From CAVWDU01 sp963840725 (lineage in GTDB: Bacteria > Pseudomonadota > Gammaproteobacteria > Pseudomonadales > Halieaceae): DNA of 64,000 nt. The position numbers were made by a program, and so were the translations under genes. Below, piece after piece: positions 54,566 to 62,953 of the stretch. The notes beneath the pieces are model-generated. The model was not told the origin of the DNA. It made no database searches and saw only the letters and a list, made by a program, of their open reading frames with translations. The stretch is taken from NCBI GenBank assembly GCA_963840725.1, contig CAWIZY010000008.1, positions 7,431-71,430 of the forward strand, in the 5' to 3' direction. The first letter of the stretch is position 1, and each line of letters opens with the position of its first letter.

Positions 54566-55501
54566 TCAGAGCGACCCGATGAATTTCACCATGGCGTCAC
54601 GCATCTGATCCAGCCCGGGCTGCTCAATGGGATAGTGGCTCGCGTTGTCCAGTGAAATCATCTGTTTGGGCGCGGCAATCCGCTCCCAGAAGGGCTCGGT
54701 AACAGGAAACGGCGTCCAGCGATCGTTGCCCGGTTGCAACAGAATGATTGGGCACAGGTCGAAGTCTTCAAAAGCGATCGCCGGCTGATGCTGGATCATG
54801 CTGTTGACAAACTCGAGGCTTACGCTGGCACCAGCGGAACACCTGTCGCGCAGTAGCAATTTTAGTGCCTGGCCATCATTGACCAGGGCTTTCATCTTGA
54901 CCAGGTGCTTCATTGGTACACGCAGGCTGCGAATAAGCGCTGCGGGTAACAGCGGTAGCGTCTTGAAAGAGACCTCATCCATATTCGGTCGATCAGACAT
55001 ACGTCGACGAGCCACGGGAGAACCCGCGTCGATGAAGCACATACCCATAATACCGCTAACCATTTGTGTTTCGGCTGCGATGTCGTAGGCCAGCATGCCA
55101 CCAGCACTCAGTCCATAGAGTACCACCGGCCTGCCATCAGTGGCGATTTCCGACCGTACCAGCTCGGCGCCAATTTCGATCCAGTCAGCCCAGGTAACGC
55201 TCTTCTCCTGGTTATCGGTCATGCCGTAAAACGGCATATCTACAGCCACAACCTCAAATCCTGCCCGAGCCAATGGCGCGCCCGCTATCAGATTGAGCAA
55301 ACGGCTGTTGGTACCAACCCCGTGCAGCAGAATAACCTTATGGGAAGCAGCAGGATTGGCAAAGCGTTCCATGTGCAGGGTACTGCTGCGCCAGGGCTGA
55401 AACTCCTCCACGGGGAGATCAGAGTCCCGCCAACGGTAGTCAGCGGGCAGGAATTGCTGAACCTCAAGCCAGGTGCTGTTTTCACTATAGTAGCGTTGCA
55501 T
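54566..55501 (-). CDS. Alpha/beta hydrolase
   Basis: A 311-residue cytosolic hydrolase. The oxyanion segment is LLHGVGTNSR, the nucleophile elbow GLSAGGMLA (Ser), the acid lies in PGNDRWTPFP (Asp) and the base in DNASHYPIEQPG (His). A full Ser-Asp-His triad is present. It lies between a barrel and a lipoprotein gene, all on the minus strand. Ester or lactone substrate unknown. Confidence 0.85.
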   Translation of the reverse strand: MQRYYSENSTWLEVQQFLPADYRWRDSDLPVEEFQPWRSSTLHMERFANPAASHKVILLHGVGTNSRLLNLIAGAPLARAGFEVVAVDMPFYGMTDNQEKSVTWADWIEIGAELVRSEIATDGRPVVLYGLSAGGMLAYDIAAETQMVSGIMGMCFIDAGSPVARRRMSDRPNMDEVSFKTLPLLPAALIRSLRVPMKHLVKMKALVNDGQALKLLLRDRCSAGASVSLEFVNSMIQHQPAIAFEDFDLCPIILLQPGNDRWTPFPVTEPFWERIAAPKQMISLDNASHYPIEQPGLDQMRDAMVKFIGSL

Positions 55502-55539
55502 GCGTATTGTTCACCTTCGTCAATCGTATTGAGGAGCCG

Positions 55540-56214
55540 TTATTTCCTGATAACCGAATCCAGACCCGTGCGGAACTGACTGGCCCAGCGGCGCAGAACA
55601 CGCTCGGCCTCGGCGCGGTTACCGACCCCGCTGGTCCACTGGATCCGGCCTGAATCGGTACCGCGGGCCTTGTCAACGACGCGCGCCAGAACCTGCCCGG
55701 TGGTACTGTCAACGAGCTCCAGCGACAGCGTCATCTCCCCTTCAGACGTGGTATAGCTGCGTGACCTGCCGGCGCTCATGGTGTCTGGGGCATTGACGTC
55801 AAGGTCGATGATCTGGGGCCGAATGACCAGCACCTCCTGGCCAGTATTGAACTCATCGACCAGATTGTAAGCGGGTGACTCAAGCAGCGCCTCGCGAAAG
55901 GTCTCGTAGCACTGTTCGGCCAGGAAACCCCTGATCCTGTCGACGTCTTCCTGGGTAACGCGCTGGGTGAGATCGACGCGAGAGCTGTTCTGGTCCCGCA
56001 GCCAATTTTTGCGGAAAGCCACCTCGCAGGGCTCCAGGCCGAATGCCTGGTAACCGTCCAGTTCGGCGCCCGGCAGGCGATAGACATCACCGAGCCTGGC
56101 TTCGGGCACGCGTACCAGTCCATCATACGTCTGCTCTGGAGCGGAAGTGGTGGTACACGCTCCGATCAGCAGGGTGGTAAAAACGGGGGTCAATAACTTC
56201 AGTGTACGAAACAT
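55540..56214 (-). CDS. DUF3313-type lipoprotein
   Basis: A 224-residue lipoprotein from ATG 56214 (MFRTLKLLTPVFTT) with lipobox LLIGAC. The body fits DUF3313-like proteins: FRKNWLRDQNSSRVDLTQRV, LVIRPQIIDLDVNAPDT, SEGEMTLSLELVDSTTGQVL and a C-terminal helix ERVLRRWASQFRTGLDSV. The family is thought to sit in the periplasm or at the outer membrane; function unknown. An upstream extension of the frame to 56403 lacks the signal peptide at its start and is rejected. The gap to the next gene (56215-56416) holds nothing recognisable. Confidence 0.8.
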   Translation of the reverse strand: MFRTLKLLTPVFTTLLIGACTTTSAPEQTYDGLVRVPEARLGDVYRLPGAELDGYQAFGLEPCEVAFRKNWLRDQNSSRVDLTQRVTQEDVDRIRGFLAEQCYETFREALLESPAYNLVDEFNTGQEVLVIRPQIIDLDVNAPDTMSAGRSRSYTTSEGEMTLSLELVDSTTGQVLARVVDKARGTDSGRIQWTSGVGNRAEAERVLRRWASQFRTGLDSVIRK

Positions 56215-56416
56215 AACGTATCCTCCGGGCGCCAGGCCTTTTGCATCGATCAAATAGGGTGTTCTCTCCTGCCACGAGCAGCCGTAGCGATACCCGATAT
56301 CTGACAGATTTAACGCTGAACTACCTGTTGCTGGAGACGCAGTGCAACGAGCACCTGCTGCATGAGCTTTACCTGTTGCTGCGCAACGACAGCGAAAGAA
56401 CAAATAGTAAGCTCAA

Positions 56417-57391
56417 TTAGACTTCGTCATAACCACCGTCTACCCAGTTAATAACCATTTCTGCAAACTCATCAGGTTTATCCTGATAGGAAAAATGCCC
56501 ACAGTTCTCAAATATGTTGAGCTTACTTTTCGGCAATCTCTGGTGCAGTCGTTCAGCGTTATCAGTGGTCAGGAAAATGTCTTTATCACCCCAAAAGAGG
56601 AGGGTCGGAAGATCTAGTGATTCCAGGTGCGGATCGATAGTGGCAAGATTTTCAGGGTATTCTTTAAACCATTTTGCGGTGATCGGGCCAATGCGTCCGT
56701 TATCATAAGATGCAACATAGTCTGCGACTTCGGCCGCATTGGGGACATAGTTCTGACAAGCCAGACGGTAGGCGCCGTTTACAAAAGTCTGTGCACCGGT
56801 AACCACAAATACCAATCGCCAGAAGGCTGAGTCGACTGCCTTGTTGATAATACTGCCATTGACGCTCGGCAAAATACCCGGACCGTCACCAACCATGAGG
56901 CTGGCGATTTCATGTTTTTGATGAATGGCGTAGTACAGCGCCGACGGCATGCCAACGTCGGGCCCGACAATATGAATATTCTTCAGCCCCAAGTCGTTGA
57001 CAAATTCCTCAAGAAACTCACCCTGAGCTTTGAAATTCATAAACTCAACACCGCCATCACTGCGGCCAAAACCGGGTAAATCCAGGGCCACCAGCCGGTA
57101 TTTTCCACTTAATTTTGACCAGATAGGGTCATAGCAGATTATGCTTTGCGGCAGCGGGCAAAGCATTAGTACAACAGGTGCATCCTGTTTGCCATTATCA
57201 GCAAAACGAATTTTCGTGCCGGCAACGGTTTTGTATTCCGTCTTAATCGAAAATTCATGCTCACCTGTTTCGCACTGACCTGCACCCTTGGCCTGAGTGG
57301 CTTTAAACTTGCCAAACTCCGGTGTTACGATGAATAACAGCATGGAGTTCATTTTCGCCATAAAACCAATTGGGCTTTTTGTTACTGTCAT
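56417..57391 (-). CDS. Alpha/beta hydrolase with Asp nucleophile (haloalkane dehalogenase/epoxide hydrolase-like)
   Basis: A 324-residue protein with an N-terminal extension of about 50 residues. The nucleophile elbow is IVGPDVGMPSALYY, with Asp in place of Ser as in haloalkane dehalogenases and epoxide hydrolases. The His base is in ENCGHFSYQDKPDEFAEM and the supporting acid in WGDKDIFLTT. The usual HGxP oxyanion motif is replaced by CPLPQS. Base composition is clearly more AT-rich than its neighbours, suggesting a different origin. Substrate unknown. Confidence 0.82.
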   Translation of the reverse strand: MTVTKSPIGFMAKMNSMLLFIVTPEFGKFKATQAKGAGQCETGEHEFSIKTEYKTVAGTKIRFADNGKQDAPVVLMLCPLPQSIICYDPIWSKLSGKYRLVALDLPGFGRSDGGVEFMNFKAQGEFLEEFVNDLGLKNIHIVGPDVGMPSALYYAIHQKHEIASLMVGDGPGILPSVNGSIINKAVDSAFWRLVFVVTGAQTFVNGAYRLACQNYVPNAAEVADYVASYDNGRIGPITAKWFKEYPENLATIDPHLESLDLPTLLFWGDKDIFLTTDNAERLHQRLPKSKLNIFENCGHFSYQDKPDEFAEMVINWVDGGYDEV

Positions 57392-57436
57392 TGCTAATGT
57401 CCTCAGTTTAAATAGATGCAGTCTGAATCGATGCGC

Positions 57437-59209
57437 TTACTGGGTCTTTTCATCTTCAGGGAAGCCGTGCCAGGGACTCCAGTCCTCTCGAACTTCAACA
57501 ATGCCCTTATCTGCCGCCCACTTCTTGTAGGTTGCAACCATGGACTGAAGGCGCTCAGGTTGTTCATTGTCCAGCGGACGCGTCTCACCGGGATCCTTCT
57601 GAATGTTGTATAGGTGCCACTCTCCGTCGCCATACATGCCTTCTCGCACTCGCATGGCTTTGTACTCGCCACTGACAACATAGCCGTTACCGAACAGTTC
57701 AAAGGCTACCCACTGCTCCTCGGTGCGGGCTACAGGTGAATCACCTTGCAGGAATGGACGAATGGAGATTCCCGTAGGAGATCGCAATTCCCTATCTTCG
57801 TAGCGCTTTCCGGGGTGTTTTACGTTTGCGTAATCCAGAATCGTCAGAGGGATGTCACGAATATTGGCGTAACTGCTGGTTTTAGACCCGGCCAGCGCAG
57901 ACGGTGTATTTTTCGGTGGTACGATAACCAACGGTACACGCACACCACCTTCACCAATAAACCATTTCCACCACTGCAAGCCTCCGGTGGAGGCATTTGC
58001 CATGTCGCTACCGATAAACGCAAATGCATTGCCATTGCCAATATCTGCAGGCTCCTGGCTGAAGTTATTCATTACCCAACGCGTGGCGCCAGCGTTACTC
58101 AGTTCACCCTCGAGGCCCAGGCCTTCAGGGCCATTGTCCGCAAGGTAAACGATCAACGTGTTGTCTAACTCACCGGTCTCTCTGAGGTAGTTAACCAAGA
58201 TACCGATGTGGTAATCCTGCGATTCCATCATCGCAGAGTAAGTCGCCATGCTACGCGCCTCGACATACTTTTGCTCATCGCTAAGCGCGTCCCAGGAGCG
58301 TAAAAGCTGGTTCTTTGTCGTGTCCGGAAAAGCCGCATCGGCTGGAATCAGGCCGAGACGTTTCTGTGATTCAAATCGCGCCTGCTTGAGACCCGCGTAG
58401 CCCAATTTGAGGTAGTGATCAACGTACTTCTCAATCAGGAAATCAGGTGCCTGCAGAGGCGCGTGTGCGGTGGTGTAAGCCATATACGCAAAGAAAGGCT
58501 TGCCTGACTCTCGCTCCGACTCAAGATACTGCAACATTTTGCCTGTCCACAGGTCGTCAGAGTAAATACCCTGTGGCCGCTCAACACGCTCGCCGTCCTC
58601 ATAGTAGGGCTCCTGTGGAATCTTGCCGGCCTTAAGCGCAGCAACAACTTCGGGATTATGCGCATCAACATGGAATACACCGGAGTTCCAATGATTCGCG
58701 CCCCCAGTGTAAATGGAGTAGCTGTGATCGAAGCCCCAACGGTGCGGACCCTCACCAGCATGCGCTCCACCCAGATGCCACTTGCCGGCCATGTAGGTGC
58801 GGTACCCGGCATCGCGCATCAATTCGGCAATGGTCGCGGTAGTCCTTGTCAGGTAAGACTCGTATCCCGGCTTGCCCATTGCGGGGGGATAGACTGCGTA
58901 ATCAAAGGCCGCCAGTCCGATATCCACCGGGTCGTTGCCGGTCAGGAGCATGCCCCTGGAAACCGAACATACCGGTGAAGCGTGAAAGCGGGTGAACATG
59001 ACACCCTCATTGGCCAGCCGGTCCAGTGCGGGGGTCTTCGACACACCGCCACTGATTCCAAGGTCACCAAAAGAAATGTCATCACCTACCAGCAACAGCA
59101 CGTTGGGTCGATCCTGTTGGTTAGCATCTGCAGCAGAAGCCGGCTGTCCAAGCATTGCGGCTGCCAACAGCGCAATAGGTAGAATGTTCAGCATAAGTCG
59201 TTTGATCAT
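57437..59209 (-). CDS. Exported arylsulfatase-family enzyme with atypical CSVSR site
   Basis: A 590-residue sulfatase with signal peptide (about residues 1-26, ending PASA). The fold is clear: RPNVLLLVGDDISFGDLGIS with metal-binding D43/D44, the modification site SPVCSVSRGMLLTG (C81), YMAGKWHLGGAHAGEG, VYLADNGPEGLG and a C-terminal DPGETRPLDNEQPERL. Normal sites read C-x-P-x-R (or C-x-A-x-R); here position +2 is Val. The formylglycine-generating enzyme may still act on it, or the enzyme may be altered. Hydrolysis of sulfate esters is the family role. Frame intact. Confidence 0.9.
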   Translation of the reverse strand: MIKRLMLNILPIALLAAAMLGQPASAADANQQDRPNVLLLVGDDISFGDLGISGGVSKTPALDRLANEGVMFTRFHASPVCSVSRGMLLTGNDPVDIGLAAFDYAVYPPAMGKPGYESYLTRTTATIAELMRDAGYRTYMAGKWHLGGAHAGEGPHRWGFDHSYSIYTGGANHWNSGVFHVDAHNPEVVAALKAGKIPQEPYYEDGERVERPQGIYSDDLWTGKMLQYLESERESGKPFFAYMAYTTAHAPLQAPDFLIEKYVDHYLKLGYAGLKQARFESQKRLGLIPADAAFPDTTKNQLLRSWDALSDEQKYVEARSMATYSAMMESQDYHIGILVNYLRETGELDNTLIVYLADNGPEGLGLEGELSNAGATRWVMNNFSQEPADIGNGNAFAFIGSDMANASTGGLQWWKWFIGEGGVRVPLVIVPPKNTPSALAGSKTSSYANIRDIPLTILDYANVKHPGKRYEDRELRSPTGISIRPFLQGDSPVARTEEQWVAFELFGNGYVVSGEYKAMRVREGMYGDGEWHLYNIQKDPGETRPLDNEQPERLQSMVATYKKWAADKGIVEVREDWSPWHGFPEDEKTQ

Positions 59210-59361
59210 AATTGTTTATCCCATTCTCATCTGTTTATGGAGACGCGTTCGAATCCAGACGCAATTACTGCGCGACGCCCTGGCCACATTTTTGCGATTC
59301 CTACAAAAAGTAAAGTGCAGCAAGTTCAAGCCCGGCCATTTCCATATCAAGCAGGAAGAGA

Positions 59362-59550
59362 TGGACCCCGCTGATTGGACAGCCACTGGACGAAGGTAAG
59401 TGCTTCCCTCAAAATGAGCCTCGTGCTCTGGAGAGAAGCAATGAGACGGAAGAGACGAACCCACTCGGCGGAATTTAAGGCGAAGGAAGCGCTGGCGGCC
59501 TGTGAGGGCGACATGACAATGGCAGAGCTGGTCAAGAAGTTCGACGTGTG
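59362..59550 (+). mobile_element. IS3-family remnant (left end and start of orfA)
   Basis: A fragment of IS3-type orfA reads MRRKRRTHSAEFKAKEALA and MTMAELVKKFDV from ATG 59441 with a ggagag ribosome binding site. It stops being IS-like at about 59548 where CoA-transferase sequence of the opposite strand begins. The probable IS end is near 59362 (tggacccc). The rest of the IS is absent. Confidence 0.75.
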
Positions 59551-60192
59551 CATGCTCGTTAATCGACATAATCGCCGCTGCCATGGCAACGTCGATAAAT
59601 TGTCCGCGCCCTGTGTTTTGGCGTTGATTCAGGGCGGCCAGTACCGCAATCGTGGCCTGCAGGCCGGCATACACATCGGCGTGTGAAAGTGCATCGGTCT
59701 GGTTCGATTGCAGATTGCCCCCGAAATGGTTCAGGGAATGATCGGTAAAACCCGCTTCTGCTTGCACAGTTGGCGCGCATGCCATGCGGCTGCGCCAGGG
59801 GCCCCCCTTGTCCGTATCCCGATATAGCCACGTAAATCAGACCGGGGTTGCGGCGTGCCAGAGTATCGTAATCCAGACCAAAACTGGCGAGTGTCCCGGG
59901 CCGAAAGTTTTCCACCAGAATATCTGCCTTGTCGCACAGCTCGAACGCAATCTCTTTGGCCTCAGGCTTGTTAAGGTCGATGTAGATGTTGCGTTTGCCG
60001 GCATCCTGCTGGGCGCAGTATCCGGAGACCCCGTTGGGGGCTGATCGACGCCGCGAAGCGCGATACATCCACACCGGGCGGTTCAACCTTGATCACCTCG
60101 GCACCCAGATCCTGCAGCTTACGCCCGCACAACGGTCCGGCAAGCACCCGTGAAAAATCCACGACCCGGAGTCCATCCAGCGGCGCAGTCAA
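59549..60192 (-). pseudogene. CaiB/BaiF family CoA-transferase, truncated by the IS3 remnant
   Basis: From TTG 60192 the sequence reads LDGLRVVDFSRVLAGPLCGR, LGAEVIKVEPPGVD, then in shifted frames RNIYIDLNKPEAKEIAFELC, DILVENFRPGTLASFGLDYD, IYVAISGYGQGGP, SHADVYAGLQATIAVLAALN and GRGQFIDVAMAAAIMSINEH. This is the N-terminal half of a type III CoA-transferase. It ends at the IS3 junction after about 214 of some 400 residues, so it is non-functional regardless of the three indels near 60050, 59800 and 59690. Confidence 0.85.
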
Positions 60193-60195
60193 GGC

Positions 60196-60976
60196 TCAAT
60201 GTCCCACGAACTTGGCGTGACCGGGGCCGTTCTTCTGCAACGACTCCAGGCCTATTTTTAAATCCTCGAAACTCCACAATGCGTGCTGCAGGCGCTCCAT
60301 CTCCCGGTCTGCTGCCGCAACACCCTGATCCGGCCTGATGGGCCGGCCGCTTGGTAATCTGGTGCGCCAGCAGCGGCCCGTGGCGAGCTCGAACGCCAGT
60401 GCCACGCCGCTTCCTCGAGGCGTTGATCATTCACTACGGCCGATGGATTCCAGCTTCCAGTGACTCTGCGTCGTAACGACGTCCCAGCAAGGACAGCTCC
60501 GTCGCCGCAAGGCCCCACCGCGACACCGGCGCTGCCACCCATCAGCGGATTGATACCAGCGCACCTCGACAGAGCCCAGCTCCGCGCTCGCGCGGCAATA
60601 ACAAAGTCACAGGCCAGAGCCAGTTCGAGCCGCCGCCTACACACACACCATGCACGCAAGCGACTATGGGTAGTGGAAACTCCTCCAGCGCGGCAAGAAA
60701 CTGCACCGGCGAAACAGCAAGCCCGTCACCACCACCCGTCGCGGCCTCAAACAAAGACAAATCGGCACCGGCAGAAAAGTGTCTAAGGCCGCTCTTGAGC
60801 AGCACAGCGCGCGCGCCAGCAGTGCGCGCCTGGTCAAGGACATCCAGTAGCGATTGCATCAATACGGGGCCCAGCAGGTTATGGGGGGCGTGGTGCAGGG
60901 TGATTACGGCCAGACCGGAATCAACTACACAGGAACAGGGATCAGATGTGGACACGGGATCTCCTTGGATAGACAT
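60196..60976 (-). CDS. Enoyl-CoA hydratase/isomerase family protein (frameshifted)
   Basis: A crotonase-fold protein of about 260 residues. The first 105 residues are clear: SGLAVITLHHAPHNLLGPVL, LKSGLRHFSAGADLSLFE with the first oxyanion Gly, and FPLPIVACVHGVCVGGG. Frameshifts follow; ELALACDFVIAARARS and the C-terminal ERLQHALWSFEDLKIGLESL with GPGHAKFVGH are found in other frames, stopping at 60196. The stop lies 4 nt before the CoA-transferase start, so the two formed an operon for acyl-CoA metabolism. Three or more indels; functional state unknown. Confidence 0.8.
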
Positions 60977-61058
60977 TAATTGAACGAGTCACCAGATCCG
61001 CCGGATAGACAGATCTGAATGGCCTATCATAGTGACTCCAGTTCTGATAAAAAGGTTC

Positions 61059-61091
61059 TATCGTGCCATATATAGGGTTATATCGTGCCAT
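61059..61091. promoter_or_regulatory. Direct repeats spaced 22 bp upstream of the AraC-type gene
   Basis: tatcgtgccat occurs at 61059-61069 and 61081-61091, a spacing of two helical turns as seen for AraC-family half-sites. They lie between the divergent hydratase and regulator genes, the second overlapping the GTG at 61085. Operator function is inferred. Confidence 0.45.
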
Positions 61092-62093
61092 CTGACTCTC
61101 TATCCCCCGCGCAGCCGGTACCTGTCCTGAATGCATCCGGATCGACAATGGGATTGCGCGCACTGCGCGATGAGTTAGTTGAGGAGGGTGTCAGCAGCGC
61201 TGCATTGGTCGAAGGTAGTGGCATCGACGAATCCTGGTTTGACCGACCGGATATCCCGCCCAGCCGGACCCAGCGAGTTACGATAATGCGCAATGCATGG
61301 CGCCTGGCGAGCCGTAGCGATGCGGCCCTGCGTGCAGGCTGCCGCCAGACCATCAGCGATTTCGGACTCTACGGCTACGGCATGGCCAGTAGCGAAACCG
61401 TGAGTGACTGCCTGCATTTCGGTTATTCGCAGATCGAATTTGCCGGCCCCGTGCTCAACATCACGCGAGAAACGGGGAGACACCGCCGTTTTCGTCTCAC
61501 AGAACCCGCTCACGCTCGGCCCCATACTGCCTTTCTCGGCAGAATTCTGGCGCAGTTCAATGACAACGCTGCTCGATCTCATCATGGGTCAGCGCTTTCC
61601 CAGCACAGCAATGTTTTTTCCTTACCCGGAACCAGCCCACGCCAATGCGCTGCGTGAAAAATTTCAATGCGACCTGCATTTTGATGCCCCCGTCATGGAG
61701 TGGCATTTTGACGCCGCTTGCCTGAGCTTACCCTGCCCGAATGCCAGCCGCTTCCTGGCCACGTTATGCACTGATTTTTGCGAAAGCGTACTGACCTCAG
61801 GAGAGGGCCAGACACCGACTGCAACGGGAAATACGATTTATTCTGCTTGGCAAGCAAAACGAGAACCGGTCGCCTCCGAAATCGCAAGTGAGTTCGGGAC
61901 TGTCCAGACGTTCGCTGTATCGCAGACTCCGGAAGAAAAGGCGACATTCCAGGGATTACTGGATGACGTGCGGGCACCGGTAGCGATTCAGTTCCTCTCC
62001 TCAACCAGCTTGCCGATAGAGGAAGTAGCTCACCGGGTCGGATTTTCCGACCAATCGAACTTCCGCAAGGCATTCAGACGCTGGACGGGGTGA
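61085..62093 (+). CDS. AraC-family regulator with PF12625-type sensor domain (frameshifted)
   Basis: From GTG 61085: MGLRALRDELVEEGVSSAAL and DFGLYGYGMASSETVSDCLH belong to the Arabinose_bd-type N-terminal domain of AraC regulators (GliR/OruR type). After an indel near 61480-61500 it continues with LGPILPFSAEFWRSSMTTLL, FDAPVMEWHFDAACLSLPCP and the C-terminal helix-turn-helix SLPIEEVAHRVGFSDQSNFR. The frame stops at 62091, but one extra G gives the usual TGVTPSSYR and then runs straight into the IS6 terminal repeat, stopping at 62158. It probably controls the divergent acyl-CoA genes. Confidence 0.82.
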
Positions 62094-62110
62094 CGCCGAG
62101 TTCGTACAGA

Positions 62111-62373
62111 GGTTCTGACAAGTTAACTCTTCGGAACCAAGGAAATGCTGCCCTTTGATCTCAAGCAACTGCCCTGTTCCATTCTGCAAACGCACTCATC
62201 CTGAGATCGCGATAGTGCTGAGCCCTTACCAAGTGCTTACCTAGGGCACCTCTGAACAGATTTGAAACCGCAGCATGTCCAGTCACGAATTTCTGGGCCT
62301 GGCCGGTCGCTTTGAACCTTCGCATCCCTCGCTCCTGTACTCTGGTCGCCTCATGAGACTGCTCTGCTCGATT
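62111..62373 (-). mobile_element. IS6-family insertion sequence, copy 2 (5'-truncated)
   Basis: The end ggttctgacaagttaactc (62111-62129) is the exact inverse of the right terminus of copy 1. On the minus strand the transposase C-terminus is preserved: NNRAEQSHEATRVQERGMRR, FKATGQAQKFVTGHAAVSNL, LVRAQHYRDLRMSAFAEW. Upstream of about 62373 homology stops, so two thirds of the gene is missing. It is related to but not identical with copy 1. Confidence 0.82.
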
Positions 62374-62697
62374 GTTAAGCATAAGAAGTATTAAGGAGAT
62401 GTTGTAAGCAAATTTTCTCCTTTGATCTAGTTGCTGAACCGGAAAGGTTCGCAATCTTGTCATATTTTTGCTCGGAATCGTGATTACCTGAGCGGCCTGG
62501 CACATCAAATCTGCTCGTTCCTGAGGTGAGGCACACACGTGTCTGTACCAACTGGTTTACTCGGTGGCGTCCGTGCTGGTTGATTGGCGTAGAGCCAGAT
62601 TCCGTGCCGGCGAAAAGAGGCAATGTACGCCAGTTTGGTGACCATGGGCACGGATTCGGTATCCAGAATCCAAGACTTTAGCATGGCTTTCTCAGGG
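62374..62697. other. Unassigned stretch between IS6 copy 2 and the IS91 piece
   Basis: About 320 nt in which I can support no gene. Short open frames exist on the minus strand but lack recognisable motifs. It is probably debris of mobile elements. Confidence 0.4.
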
Positions 62698-62926
62698 TTC
62701 GCTACGAGTCCTGCCACGATGAGACGTTAGTAGCATTTAGCGGCAAGCGTGGTGATTTTTGTCCCAGTTGCGGCGTAGGGCGGATGACGGCCAGTGCCGC
62801 GTTTCTGGTTGATGAAATCCTGCCTTACCAACCCATGCGCCAGTCGGTGTTGAGTGTGCCGCTTCCACTGCGGTTCCCGTTTGTCCGCAAACCCAGAATC
62901 ATGTCCAGGGCGCTGGCCATTATTTT
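62698..62926 (+). pseudogene. IS91-family transposase fragment
   Basis: One plus frame reads DETLVAFSGKRGDFCPSCGV, GRMTASAAFLVDEILPYQPM and RQSVLSVPLPLRFPFVRKPR, the zinc-binding N-terminal region of IS91-type transposases, the same part as at 50160-50400 but in opposite orientation and only distantly similar. Both ends are lost; the 3' edge at about 62926 coincides with a sharp drop in GC. Confidence 0.8.
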
Positions 62927-62953
62927 TTTTATTACATATGTTTGAGCATCAAT

